Made by a program: the position numbers and the translations under genes. From a virus: 39,140 bases of DNA. Positions within the stretch are counted from its first letter, which is position 1, and every line of letters starts with the position of its first letter. Of this stretch, positions 17,782-24,933 are shown piece after piece. Below the pieces are notes generated by a model that did no database searches, was not told the DNA's origin, and worked only from the letters and a program-made list of their open reading frames with translations. The DNA lies in IMG/VR virus record IMGVR_UViG_3300020215_000045, positions 1 to 39,140 of that record. One strand, 5' to 3'.

Positions 17782-17819
17782 AGGCCCACTCCAAAGCGGT
17801 TAAGCTTTGAAATGGGCCT
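17782..17819 (-). terminator. Rho-independent terminator (minus strand)
   Basis: On the minus strand AGGCCCA and TGGGCCT form the outer stem, CAAAGC and GCTTTG the inner stem, followed by TTTTTGTTTTT. It lies between the tiny membrane gene (stop at 17865) and the scaffold start at 17710, separating the packaging and head units. The remaining gap of 17711-17864 holds nothing else that I recognise. Confidence 0.85.
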
Positions 17820-17864
17820 GAGTGACTAGAATTAGTCCGTGAAGCCGGTGTTACTTAGATTTTT

Positions 17865-18035
17865 TTAACGCTTTTGATCTGCTTCTACACCCGCAAAAAA
17901 GAATAGCGTTGTTAAAATTAAGATGATCGCAAGGATCGCGCTCACCTTTGTTGCAATAAAAATTACTAATAAAAAAAAGAGAATAAGAGCCACGCTAAAG
18001 GCAAGAGCCGCCAATAATATCTTCAAATATTTCAC
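17865..18035 (-). CDS. Tiny two-helix membrane protein
   Basis: A 56-residue protein starting with GTG that overlaps the previous stop (GTGA). Two hydrophobic segments (about 4-24 and 28-46) make up almost the whole protein, with a polar tail EADQKR. A small holin- or exclusion-type function is possible; no family recognised. It ends just before a terminator. Confidence 0.55.
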   Translation of the reverse strand: MKYLKILLAALAFSVALILFFLLVIFIATKVSAILAIILILTTLFFFAGVEADQKR

Positions 18036-18133
18036 GCGCCCAAACTCTCCCTGAATTTACGCTCGAAGTCCGGGCCTGCGATTTTAAAAAGAGCTTTCGT
18101 CAGTCCGACAAGGTGCCGGATAATGTCAGTCAT
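18032..18133 (-). CDS. Tiny hypothetical protein
   Basis: A 33-residue protein (opening MTDIIRHLVGLTKALFKIAG) in a chain of overlapping genes: its ATG overlaps the stop of the 57-residue gene and its stop overlaps the next GTG. It looks like an amphipathic helix. Function unknown; coupling is the only support. Confidence 0.45.
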   Translation of the reverse strand: MTDIIRHLVGLTKALFKIAGPDFERKFRESLGA

Positions 18134-18306
18134 TATTCCGCGTCCTTTTTACCTTTCTTCGCTTCGAGCTTTTCAAGACGGGCATCAAGCCTCAAAATAG
18201 CTTCATTCGCGGCCGCAACGTCAATGTCGTAAGCCCGGCGCGGTTTTGACAGCTGTTCTTTTAATTCTTTATCGGTCATTTTCTTCGCGGTTTCGATTAA
18301 GCTCAT
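18133..18306 (-). CDS. Small charged helical protein
   Basis: A 57-residue protein (KKMTDKELKEQLSKPRRAYD, then a Lys/Glu-rich helix) whose ATG overlaps the stop of the preceding zinc-type protein (ATGA). Predicted helical and soluble; no family recognised. Confidence 0.5.
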   Translation of the reverse strand: MSLIETAKKMTDKELKEQLSKPRRAYDIDVAAANEAILRLDARLEKLEAKKGKKDAE

Positions 18307-18626
18307 TTTAAACTCCTGGTAAGTGGGTGATTCGGCCAGACCGATTTCGCCACAGTTTTAAAATCGGTGTCCCCGATCGGTGTTAAACCTCTTTTTTTTG
18401 CAATTCTTTCGGCGTCGCGCGTTCCGTAAGTGATGCAGCCGAGCCCTCTATTTTCAAAAGGCGTCATGTTTTCGACCATAAAGCTTTCATCCCGGTCTGT
18501 CGGGTAGCAGGCTTCACAATGGTCCTTAGGCTTAAAATCATCCACCAGAACGACGCCGTGCTGGCACATGGAAAATTTAGTCGGAGCCTTAATGCCGCGC
18601 GTTTTATCAAAAAGCGTTTTATGCAC
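18303..18626 (-). CDS. Small zinc-binding-type protein next to the portal
   Basis: A 107-residue protein with a probable metal site (CQHG ... HCEAC, about 22-39) and a C-terminal segment FENRGLGCITYGTRDAERIAKKRGLTPIGD. Small proteins with a Cys/His pair site and this kind of xGxxYGTRxxxExxAKKxGL ending often lie beside the portal in podovirus-like genomes; their role is not known to me. Overlaps portal and the next gene by a few bases. Confidence 0.6.
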   Translation of the reverse strand: MHKTLFDKTRGIKAPTKFSMCQHGVVLVDDFKPKDHCEACYPTDRDESFMVENMTPFENRGLGCITYGTRDAERIAKKRGLTPIGDTDFKTVAKSVWPNHPLTRSLK

Positions 18627-20700
18627 GCGCTGCCCCCGCCATCATCCCGGCGCCCATTCGAACGTCAGACGTTGCTCCGCTCGGCTTCTTAGGCGCCTGG
18701 CCGGGCTTACCATTTGTGCTTTGAACCGCTTGCTCTAAATACTTCAGGACAGGAATTAACGGGCTCTCTGCGCCTGAAATACCAGGGCTTTTCATTTCAT
18801 AATCAGCCATCAATTGTTCATCGCTGAATATTTCCATAAGCCGCTGAAGAGCGCCTTCTAAGTCCGCGCCTATTTCTTCGGGATTCAACGGGACTTGCTT
18901 ATGAACAAGATCCGTCACCTGGCGGTCAATATTGCGGATCGGGATCGGAACCGTTATGTCCTGCGGGTTCCGCATATCTACGTTGTTTGCGTATTCGCGG
19001 ATAAGCTTCTTTCCGTTCAGCATTTGCCCCTGCTGTTTTAAAATCGGTTCCAGCGTCTGCATTTCCGCGATTGTTTGGATAACGGTCCGGCGTTTCACTT
19101 CCGGATTCGGAGGCATGAAGCTGTTCACGTCAATATCTGCGTTAAAATCGCCTTGCATTTCGTCTTTAGTTACGTCCGGCCGGAAGTCTTTTTCGCCCGT
19201 GTCTTTATTCTCGATCGTAAGATTCACAACGCCTTGAAAATTGCGCTGCGTGAGCCGCGCATGGTCCCCGAATAGCGCTTTCATGAAATCCTTGAACTTG
19301 TCGACATAATCCCCGTTTTCGGTGTTGTCGACCTGCGCAATCTTGTCCGATTCTGTCGCCGTTTTTTTCTGGTTTAAAATTGAAGCCTGCGAAAAGGCCG
19401 GCTTTCTGGAGAGTTCGTCAAAAATGCGTTTCGCGAGTTCGAACATCGATGCGTGATCTGCGCCAAGCGATTGATCCACCACTTGATGAATCAGGCCGCG
19501 AATATCGACGCCGGGATTTAGGCCGGAAACGCCGATCACTTCCATGTCGAGGTTTCGGATAATCTTTTGAATATGCTCGCGCTTGAGCCCGTCCTGGCCC
19601 TCTTTGACGTAAGTGCGCGTGCCGCACTTTTTCAAGTGCCGGTTCATCTTGTCGAATACGTAATCGAGAATTTGCAGAATAAACTCTAAAATCCAGGCCT
19701 CAGACGGCGGCAGGAAACCTTCAGCTGCGTCATTTAACATCAGCAGGTGAATCGGAAAGCCCTTATGCCCCTTATCGAAATCCTGGTAATAAAGCGGCGT
19801 ATCAGCGGTGTCTTCCTCATCTGCGATCATCAGCTTTTTCATCGGGCGCTTATCAACGCCGCGAATCACAACACAGAAAACTTTGACGTGTTTCACGTCG
19901 TCATCGGATACGGTTTTATCCTGCGACGCGTTCATCTCCCGGTCGATCAACTGCTTGTATTCAGCACCTTTCAGCTTCGCCACAACGTCTGCATTGAGCG
20001 TTTTATCTGCTTTCAACGTCTCAAGCGGCACGATGTCGACATAGCCGAGGTACGGGCCTGATTTGTAGTTGTACTGCTTAATCCAGGGCGGAATAATAAG
20101 GTTTTCAGGAAGGATTTTTGTATATTCAACGCGGTTTTTTAAAATATCGCGCTTAATCTTCGGAGTGCCGTCCGGGTTCGTCATGCCAGGAATCGGAACA
20201 GGCATGCCGTCCTGGTAAAAATCCTGATCGTTATAATAATAATCCTGATAAATCGCGCCGACTGCGGCGAGGCCTTCGTCAATGAGCGTCGAACGTAAAA
20301 GCCCTTTCAGTTCCTCATCGTCTTTAATGTCATCGTTTACCTTTTGCTGCAGGTTCTCAATACGGCGCACAGCTTCATCGTCATTATCCTCGCGTGCGGT
20401 CAGATCAATTTCCGGGTTTCGGAAGAAAATCGAGCCGATGAAATCGCGCAGATCTTTATAGAGAAAATTAATGTCCGTATTATTCGCAAGCGACGCGATA
20501 CCTTTTTTCTTGACGTTGTAGCCGGTTTCAGCGTTGTAGCGCTTCTTTGCCTGGTTGTATTTAGGAAGAAGTTGATCGGTCCACCACTTATTTGCAACTT
20601 TTGCGCGGGACAGCCACTTGCGGCATTCATCCGGCGTAAGTGCGTCAGGCTTAGAAATGGCTGTATTTTCTTTTTTTTCTTCGTCTGGCGCTATTTGCAT
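18619..20700 (-). CDS. Portal protein
   Basis: A 693-residue protein located after terL. The N-terminal part (KVANKWWTDQLLPKYNQAKKRYNAE) and central region (TDINFLYKDLRDFIGSIFFRNPEID; GAIYQDYYYND) match the general pattern of P22-like/environmental podovirus portals, including length. The C-terminus is flexible and Gly/Ala-rich. The portal is the dodecameric ring through which the terminase packs DNA and to which the connector binds. Confidence 0.85.
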   Translation of the reverse strand: MQIAPDEEKKENTAISKPDALTPDECRKWLSRAKVANKWWTDQLLPKYNQAKKRYNAETGYNVKKKGIASLANNTDINFLYKDLRDFIGSIFFRNPEIDLTAREDNDDEAVRRIENLQQKVNDDIKDDEELKGLLRSTLIDEGLAAVGAIYQDYYYNDQDFYQDGMPVPIPGMTNPDGTPKIKRDILKNRVEYTKILPENLIIPPWIKQYNYKSGPYLGYVDIVPLETLKADKTLNADVVAKLKGAEYKQLIDREMNASQDKTVSDDDVKHVKVFCVVIRGVDKRPMKKLMIADEEDTADTPLYYQDFDKGHKGFPIHLLMLNDAAEGFLPPSEAWILEFILQILDYVFDKMNRHLKKCGTRTYVKEGQDGLKREHIQKIIRNLDMEVIGVSGLNPGVDIRGLIHQVVDQSLGADHASMFELAKRIFDELSRKPAFSQASILNQKKTATESDKIAQVDNTENGDYVDKFKDFMKALFGDHARLTQRNFQGVVNLTIENKDTGEKDFRPDVTKDEMQGDFNADIDVNSFMPPNPEVKRRTVIQTIAEMQTLEPILKQQGQMLNGKKLIREYANNVDMRNPQDITVPIPIRNIDRQVTDLVHKQVPLNPEEIGADLEGALQRLMEIFSDEQLMADYEMKSPGISGAESPLIPVLKYLEQAVQSTNGKPGQAPKKPSGATSDVRMGAGMMAGAARA

Positions 20701-21062
20701 TCGATCAACCCATTCTTTTGAAGAATTTGAGAGATCAGGTCTTTTAAATATTTGTTCTCATTTTCAAGAGCTTCCAACATGCCTTTTTGCTTTGCATCGG
20801 ACGGGATTTCGACGCCCTCGAGAGCTAGGCACGCACGCGCAAGCTCGCTGAGAAATTCTTTGTTTTGCTGTTCTCCAAAACTCACTTTAAGCAAGGGCTC
20901 TATCATTTCCCCCTCGCGGTACGGCTTTTTAATAAAAAAGCCGTTTTCCTGGCATAATAAATAACTTTGCGTTTGCTGCTCCCGTACCCTTGCGTAAACG
21001 TAAAGCGCGTCATGGTCAAACGGTTCCACTACGCGCACGCGGTATTTAATCAGCTCTTGCAT
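20691..21062 (-). CDS. Hypothetical protein between terL and portal
   Basis: A 123-residue protein with a beta-type N-terminal half (YRVRVVEPFDHDALYVYAR) and a helical C-terminal coiled coil (LEALENENKYLKDLISQIL). Overlaps portal by 10 bases and the 84-residue gene by 13. No family recognised; likely a packaging or head-assembly helper from position. Confidence 0.6.
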   Translation of the reverse strand: MQELIKYRVRVVEPFDHDALYVYARVREQQTQSYLLCQENGFFIKKPYREGEMIEPLLKVSFGEQQNKEFLSELARACLALEGVEIPSDAKQKGMLEALENENKYLKDLISQILQKNGLIECK

Positions 21063-21304
21063 AGGTCTTTCGGGTTAATGTCGAGTTCTTCGAGTTTCGC
21101 TTCATAAGCCTCAATCCGGTTAAAGGCCGCAACCATAATCTTGTCTATTTTCTGAAGCTCTCTGTTCATCGTAAGAAGCCGCGCTTGATGCGTGTTTTCC
21201 TGGTCAATCAGCAAGTTTTTCAGCTTTCCGATTTCCCGGCGCAGGAATTCTGTCTCGTTTTCTTTTCGGACAACTTGCCGGTTCGGTAGAATTATGTGAC
21301 TCAT
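21050..21304 (-). CDS. Small coiled-coil protein after terL
   Basis: An 84-residue protein, helical from residue 12 on, with heptads (FLRREIGKLKNLLIDQEN; LQKIDKIMVAAFNRIEAYEAKLEEL). It begins in a 4-base overlap with the terL stop. Function unknown. Confidence 0.6.
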   Translation of the reverse strand: MSHIILPNRQVVRKENETEFLRREIGKLKNLLIDQENTHQARLLTMNRELQKIDKIMVAAFNRIEAYEAKLEELDINPKDLCKS

Positions 21305-22605
21305 TCCTCATCCTCTTCTGCGCCCGCGTGCTGCCGCTGCCGCTTTTCCTGCCGCTCGAACCAGTCTGCGGTCCAGGCGACAGGCTTCTTTTCCGGAATT
21401 TGACTTACTTCCGGTCTGCTCATAACGCCGTATCGGAGCGCGTCGCAAGCATGGTCTTTATGTTTTACGGGCTTGTCCGGCTCGTTCTTTTCTTGGCCGG
21501 GCTTTCTTTTGTCCCACTTATACCCGTCGATTTCGTCTCGTAATTTGACGCAGTTTTTAAAGATAAAAAGACGATTCGATTTAAAATATTCATTTACGCG
21601 GTTAATCCCCGCCAGAACCGCATTGTCAGCGGGCCGGAATAAAAGCCCTTCCTCGCGGTACTCGTCAATGACCGAATAAAATTGGCCATTGCGCTGATTT
21701 GTCTTTGCGTTGCACGCGGGGTCAATAAGCCAGTCTTCGACTTTTGAGTTGTCCCTTTTTTTAATTTCTGAAGCATGATGCGAAATAAGCCGGCCCGCCT
21801 CATAATGCTCATCATAGACGTATAATTTCCCGTCAAAATCAATCGCAAGCCATAAAACGGCTGTTGGATTCGTAACGCCGTGATCGAGAACACAGATCCG
21901 GGACCAAGTTTTCGGGATCTCGAACGGGTCGATGAAATGCCGTTCGCTGAACTCATCCCAAACCGCCCCTTCCATGTCCGCATCAGATCCATACAGATAT
22001 CTTTCTTGAAGCCTTTTAGGGTATTTCATCAGCCCCGGAATGTAATCCGGCGGCAGATTCTTTTCGTTGTCGAAAGTGTTTGTCGTGATCAGCTTTCCGA
22101 TCTTCTGCTGATTGAATAATTTATAAATCCAGTTCTTGCCGTCGTAATTACATTCAAGCCTTAATTGCCGAGTGCCTTCTTTTCGCCTTAAACGGCCTTT
22201 GAGGAACCAGAAATCTTCCTCTGTCATCTCCTCAGCTTGCACCATCGTTGCGCCGCCAAGATTAGCGTTCTTTAACGAGTTTATGTCGTCGCCATGTCCA
22301 AAGATCAATATTGAGCCGTTTTTATACCGGACTTCATTTCCGATAACTGGCCGGCCTATCCAATCGTTCCAGTCACGCAAAGTGCTGTTTTTTAAATCGA
22401 TATATTCTTTGCGGAGAATTAAATATAAATTACCTGGAATCTCTTCGCATTCTTTGTTAGCCGCAAGAAGCGCCGCGATTGACTTCCCGCAACCGAATGT
22501 CCCCTTAATGCAAACAAATTCATCTTTTGCGAAGATATATTCATCTTGTTTCCGGTTTAGCTGAATCGGCGGCAGCTCGGAAGATGATCCGGACGGGAGC
22601 TTCAT
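21301..22605 (-). CDS. terL: Terminase large subunit
   Basis: A 434-residue packaging motor. Walker A is GTFGCGKS (about 35-42), Walker B with catalytic Glu is MVQAEE (about 120-125). The C-terminal RNase H-like nuclease shows Asp in CVLDHG (about 240), Asp in DWLIDPA (about 294) and Asp in DHACDALRYG (about 387). It cuts concatemers and drives DNA through the portal. ATG at 22605 is chosen since AAAAGG lies 5 bases upstream; a GTG two codons earlier is also possible. It overlaps terS by 65 bases. Confidence 0.93.
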   Translation of the reverse strand: MKLPSGSSSELPPIQLNRKQDEYIFAKDEFVCIKGTFGCGKSIAALLAANKECEEIPGNLYLILRKEYIDLKNSTLRDWNDWIGRPVIGNEVRYKNGSILIFGHGDDINSLKNANLGGATMVQAEEMTEEDFWFLKGRLRRKEGTRQLRLECNYDGKNWIYKLFNQQKIGKLITTNTFDNEKNLPPDYIPGLMKYPKRLQERYLYGSDADMEGAVWDEFSERHFIDPFEIPKTWSRICVLDHGVTNPTAVLWLAIDFDGKLYVYDEHYEAGRLISHHASEIKKRDNSKVEDWLIDPACNAKTNQRNGQFYSVIDEYREEGLLFRPADNAVLAGINRVNEYFKSNRLFIFKNCVKLRDEIDGYKWDKRKPGQEKNEPDKPVKHKDHACDALRYGVMSRPEVSQIPEKKPVAWTADWFERQEKRQRQHAGAEEDEE

Positions 22606-22825
22606 CGTCACCTTTTAAAGTAATTTCCTGAGAAAGCGTTTTATCTATCACTTTGAGCGTCACCTGGTCCTGTCGGCCTGTTAGCGCTATTTTTTCGTCT
22701 TTAAATTCCGGCTCTTTTGCTTCAAGTATTTTTATTGCCCGCTTTATGGATAATTCTTTAAGCCTATTAATTTCGAATTCGAAAGACTTTGATTTGCGGC
22801 CACTCCGGCCTTTCTTGCCAGCCAT
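22541..22825 (-). CDS. terS: Putative terminase small subunit
   Basis: A 94-residue protein directly upstream of terL. It opens with a basic GKKGRSGRKSK segment and has a helical middle (EINRLKELSIKRAIKILEAKEPEF). Small size, basic N-terminus and position fit a DNA-recognising terminase small subunit; no helix-turn-helix is obvious. The ending overlaps terL in another frame. Confidence 0.6.
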   Translation of the reverse strand: MAGKKGRSGRKSKSFEFEINRLKELSIKRAIKILEAKEPEFKDEKIALTGRQDQVTLKVIDKTLSQEITLKGDDEAPVRIIFRAAADSAKPETR

Positions 22826-22836
22826 TTTAAAATGCC

Positions 22837-23097
22837 TTAACTATAATATTTCCACTGGTTAAGCTTTTGAATTAAGCGGATCAGCTGAAGGGCAGCAAAA
22901 ACGGCCGCAACAGCCTGATAAGCACCGATTTTGTAAGGATGCCCAAAAGGTTCAGTGTCATTGATGTTAAGCCCAGCGGAATGAAGAAAATTAAGAATAG
23001 GATCGAGAAAAGCAGAAGCGAGAAGAATACTGCCGTATAAAACAGCGTCGATAATATGGTCGAAAAGAAATTTTTTACCATCGCTCCAGTCTTTCAT
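22837..23097 (-). CDS. Small membrane protein upstream of terS
   Basis: An 86-residue protein with two hydrophobic stretches (about 15-34, VLYGSILLASAFLDPILNFL, and about 57-75, GAYQAVAAVFAALQLIRLI). The ATG overlaps the stop of the tiny basic gene (ATGA). A holin-like or envelope role is possible; no family recognised. Confidence 0.6.
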   Translation of the reverse strand: MKDWSDGKKFLFDHIIDAVLYGSILLASAFLDPILNFLHSAGLNINDTEPFGHPYKIGAYQAVAAVFAALQLIRLIQKLNQWKYYS

Positions 23098-23171
23098 TTT
23101 TTCTTCCTCTTCTTAATTGCTTTTCGTATTCTGCGGTAGATTCGGAATAAGAACTCCTCGCAAGCGCTCAT
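23094..23171 (-). CDS. Tiny basic peptide
   Basis: A 25-residue open frame ending in RRIRKAIKKRKKK, coupled to the 86-residue gene through ATGA. Strongly basic, may bind nucleic acid or membrane. Supported only by position and overlap. Confidence 0.35.
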   Translation of the reverse strand: MSACEEFLFRIYRRIRKAIKKRKKK

Positions 23172-23183
23172 TTACGCAGTCCG

Positions 23184-23567
23184 TTAATCCTCAAATTGCT
23201 GCGCTTTATCGAGCGCCTGAACAAACGGCTCAAGAGCATTCAATGCCTGGACTTCAAACCAGAGCTTTTTCTTCTCACGCTCTTTAAACGCCTGAAAATC
23301 CATTGAATCAATGTCTTTCTCAAACTCGCGGTAGAAATGCTGCATCTGCTGAACCTGCCAGGTGTTCATGTGGAGATTTTTATAAAGGCCGATAATTGCG
23401 GAATGAAAAGTCAGAAGTGCGGAATAAACAAGAAAAAGACATATCGCTGAAAAAATTAAAGCGAGGAAATATTTGCGGGCGACAGAAAACAGAAAGCCCG
23501 CCGAGGATTTTAAGTCCTGCGACGGGCTTGAATGCACTCTCTGCCGGAGAGTAAAGGTTTTAGACAA
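23184..23567 (-). CDS. Membrane-anchored helical protein
   Basis: A 127-residue protein with one membrane segment at about 32-56 (YFLALIFSAICLFLVYSALL) and a charged helical C-terminal half (YREFEKDIDSMDFQAFKEREKKK). The start is TTG at 23567 with AAAAGGAA just upstream; GTG at codon 11 is an alternative. The initiation region lies inside a long inverted repeat and the first codons run through a terminator-like hairpin, so expression may be controlled by RNA folding. Confidence 0.55.
   Translation of the reverse strand: MSKTFTLRQRVHSSPSQDLKSSAGFLFSVARKYFLALIFSAICLFLVYSALLTFHSAIIGLYKNLHMNTWQVQQMQHFYREFEKDIDSMDFQAFKEREKKKLWFEVQALNALEPFVQALDKAQQFED
23494..23529 (-). terminator. Terminator-like hairpin inside the 5' end of the 127-residue gene
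   Basis: On the minus strand AAGCCCG and CGGGCTT close a stem with inner AGGA/TCCT pairing, followed by TCTGTTTTCTG. Its base resembles the other late-arm terminators (AAGCCC/GGGCTT). It falls within codons 13-25 of the gene, so it could act as an attenuator rather than a simple end. Confidence 0.5.
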
Positions 23568-23590
23568 AGGTTCCTTTTCTCTCTCCGGCA
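23542..23590 (-). promoter_or_regulatory. Inverted repeat enclosing the RBS and TTG start
   Basis: Perfect 10-base arms TGCCGGAGAG (23542-23551) and CTCTCCGGCA (23581-23590) enclose the Shine-Dalgarno AAAAGGAA and the TTG start of the 127-residue gene. A second partial pairing (AAAGG with CCTTT) lies in the loop. This could control translation initiation. Confidence 0.5.
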
Positions 23591-23618
23591 GGATGAAAGA
23601 TTTTTAAGGAATGACTTA

Positions 23619-23786
23619 CTACTTACTCAAAAATTTTTCCTGTGTCAAAGATTTTTTTATTCGCCCTCTTAACTTATTGCAGTTCCGGTGAGCCGATGAA
23701 CTTCTGAAGGGGCTGAAGCGGATCGGTCTAAAGCAGACCGGGCAGGTATTTTGATAAGCGCTCTTATTTTGGGGGTCCGTAGGCAT
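23619..23786 (-). CDS. Mini zinc-binding protein
   Basis: A 55-residue protein with CPVC (residues 15-18) and HRNC (33-36), a CCHC-type metal site, followed by a basic tail (KLRGRIKKSL). RBS GGAGG lies 11 bases before ATG. It is the second gene of the left-arm transcript. A DNA- or RNA-binding role is plausible; no named family recognised. Confidence 0.6.
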   Translation of the reverse strand: MPTDPQNKSAYQNTCPVCFRPIRFSPFRSSSAHRNCNKLRGRIKKSLTQEKFLSK

Positions 23787-23813
23787 TGGGGGGTAAGCCT
23801 CCGAGTTGTCGGG

Positions 23814-23978
23814 TTAAGCGTGGTTTTGAATTGTATCGTCTGGAATTTGGGTATGACCGCAGAGCCGGCAGTATTCTCTCGGGCCAAAAGCGGTCTGGAA
23901 TATTTCAAGACCGAGCGGGTGGTCACAGGACTCCTTTTCGTAGAAATTTCTTGAGGGCCGATCCTGTGGATAACTCAT
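23814..23978 (-). CDS. Mini zinc-binding protein, first gene of the left arm
   Basis: A 54-residue protein with C18-x-H20 and YCRLCG (37-40), a probable CHCC metal site. The open frame runs from an ATG just inside an AT-rich stretch to TAA at 23814. The RBS is weak (AGAGAA, 12 bases away). As first gene of the minus-strand transcript it could be a regulator. The gap between it and the next gene is only 27 bases. Confidence 0.55.
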   Translation of the reverse strand: MSYPQDRPSRNFYEKESCDHPLGLEIFQTAFGPREYCRLCGHTQIPDDTIQNHA

Positions 23979-24081
23979 TTTTTTAAAATTCTCTTTTTTT
24001 TAAGGGCCTTAGTTAAGATGCCTATTATTATCTTTTGTGCACCGTCCCGCCCGCCGCCTTATTATTACAGCCTGTGATTTT

Positions 24082-24102
24082 ATTATATAGCATGGGTGTC
24101 AA
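24082..24102 (-). promoter_or_regulatory. TTGACA and TATAAT boxes upstream of the left arm, with short spacing
   Basis: On the minus strand a perfect TTGACA (24102-24097) and perfect TATAAT (24087-24082) lie only 9 bases apart, too close for one standard sigma70 promoter. TATAAT alone could be used with an activator. Region 23979-24147 is otherwise AT-rich with no gene seen. Confidence 0.35.
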
Positions 24103-24147
24103 ATTCTGATGCAAACCTGTGCATAGTAAGAAATAAAATAATATTGT

Positions 24148-24175
24148 TTGACTCTGTAAAATTCCGTAATACAAT
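24148..24175 (+). promoter_or_regulatory. Sigma70-type promoter toward the right arm
   Basis: TTGACT (24148-24153), 16-base spacer, TACAAT (24170-24175). Each box is one base from consensus. The transcript would begin at about 24182 and pass through the leader hairpins before the helix-turn-helix gene at 24319. Confidence 0.7.
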
Positions 24176-24209
24176 CTCACTCAGTTTTGCATTCAAAGCT
24201 TTCCGATCT

Positions 24210-24301
24210 CCCCTGCCGGGCGTAAAACTACCAAGGCGGGAAATTTATTTAGGGTCAAAGAACCCCTTCCCGGGTAGATGTTATTCGGGCAGGGGTTTTT
24301 T
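24210..24301 (+). promoter_or_regulatory. Leader with mutually exclusive antiterminator and terminator hairpins
   Basis: The terminator pairs AACCCCT.CCCG (24261-24272) with CGGG.AGGGGTT (24286-24297), followed by six T's and ATTTT. Upstream, CCCCTGCC (24210-24217) is perfectly complementary to GGCAGGGG (24288-24295), the 3' arm of the terminator, so the two structures cannot form together. This is the layout of an attenuator or riboregulator of the small helix-turn-helix gene; an independent small RNA of about 120 bases is the alternative reading. Confidence 0.6.
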
Positions 24302-24318
24302 ATTTTAAGGGGGTGTTT

Positions 24319-24513
24319 ATGTTTGAGGTTTTATCTTTAATTGAGACTTCGAAGCGGATCGGGCTCACCTATTTTCAGCTCGATGCCATGATCCGGCAGC
24401 ATCGGGTGCAGGCGCCGCGCAAACCGATCGGCGGGAGTTACCGCTTTTACGTAGAGGAAGACTTGCCGGCGCTGAAGGCGGTCGCAAAGCAGTTTAAGTC
24501 GAGAAAGCCTTAA
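24319..24513 (+). CDS. Small helix-turn-helix DNA-binding protein (MerR/excisionase-like)
   Basis: A 64-residue protein; SLIETSKRIGLTYFQLDAMI at about 5-24 looks like the DNA-binding helix-turn-helix of the MerR/excisionase (HTH_17) group, followed by a wing-like segment GGSYRFYVEEDLPAL. ATG at 24319 follows RBS AAGGGGG; a GTG two codons upstream is less likely. Located first in the right arm behind an attenuator-like leader, it is probably an early regulator. A true excisionase is less likely as no integrase is seen. Confidence 0.65.
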   Translation: MFEVLSLIETSKRIGLTYFQLDAMIRQHRVQAPRKPIGGSYRFYVEEDLPALKAVAKQFKSRKP

Positions 24514-24521
24514 AAAAAATA

Positions 24522-24548
24522 CCCCGGCGTTTGCGCACCGGGGCTTTT
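24522..24548. terminator. Bidirectional terminator between the HTH gene and hicA
   Basis: CCCCGG and CCGGGG arms. The plus-strand 3' side is CTTTT; the minus-strand side is followed by TATTTTTTTTA, so it can end both the plus-strand HTH transcript and the minus-strand hicBA transcript. Confidence 0.8.
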
Positions 24549-24617
24549 CAACCCACCAACAAACCGCGTGACCGACGCAGGAGTGTGGCAGATGTCATCA
24601 TAATTTGAGCAAGATCA

Positions 24618-24651
24618 GCGGGGAGCTGCAAAGCTCCCCGCTTTTCTTTTG
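24618..24651 (+). terminator. Second rho-independent terminator (plus strand)
   Basis: GCGGGGAGCT and AGCTCCCCGC form a 10-base stem with a short loop, followed by CTTTTCTTTT. Only about 70 bases separate it from the preceding terminator, and no promoter or gene of useful size is visible between them, apart from a 3-codon frame (ATG TCA TCA TAA) after CAGGAG. Confidence 0.75.
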
Positions 24652-24702
24652 GGGCGACGGTAAATCTCAGCGCCTTTATCCTACTCCCCCTGTCAAATCC
24701 CT

Positions 24703-24933
24703 TTAAATCCGGTTCAGCATCTCAAGATAATCATGGCTCGATATTCCAAGCGTCCTCAGATTACTTTTGATTTCCATGATCGGGAGATCCTTTTTGGTTC
24801 TTACGATGATTGGCCGGGAAAGACCGGAACGCACCCAAACCTTGTGATCGCCCTCTTGCCTTACAAAAGTGCAGCCAACTTCTTTGAGGAATTTTTCAAA
24901 TTTTGTGTAGTGAATGGGCCTTAAGGCGGGCAT
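24703..24933 (-). CDS. hicA: HicA-type toxin (mRNA interferase)
   Basis: A 76-residue protein of the HicA/YcfA fold: FEKFLKEVGCTFVRQEGDHKVWV carries the conserved GxH region with the likely catalytic His at about 30, followed by a beta segment PIIVRTKKDLP and helix EIKSNLRTLGIS. HicA toxins cleave mRNA. It is co-transcribed after the antitoxin, with a TAATG overlap. It may stabilise the phage in the cell or act against other phages. Confidence 0.82.
   Translation of the reverse strand: MPALRPIHYTKFEKFLKEVGCTFVRQEGDHKVWVRSGLSRPIIVRTKKDLPIMEIKSNLRTLGISSHDYLEMLNRI

Noticed and set aside
23620-23648. Minus-strand TTGACA followed at 17 bases by TAAGTA as a late promoter
   Set aside because: The -35 box is perfect but the -10 is poor, and it lies within the 3' end of the mini zinc-binding gene; kept only as a weak possibility.
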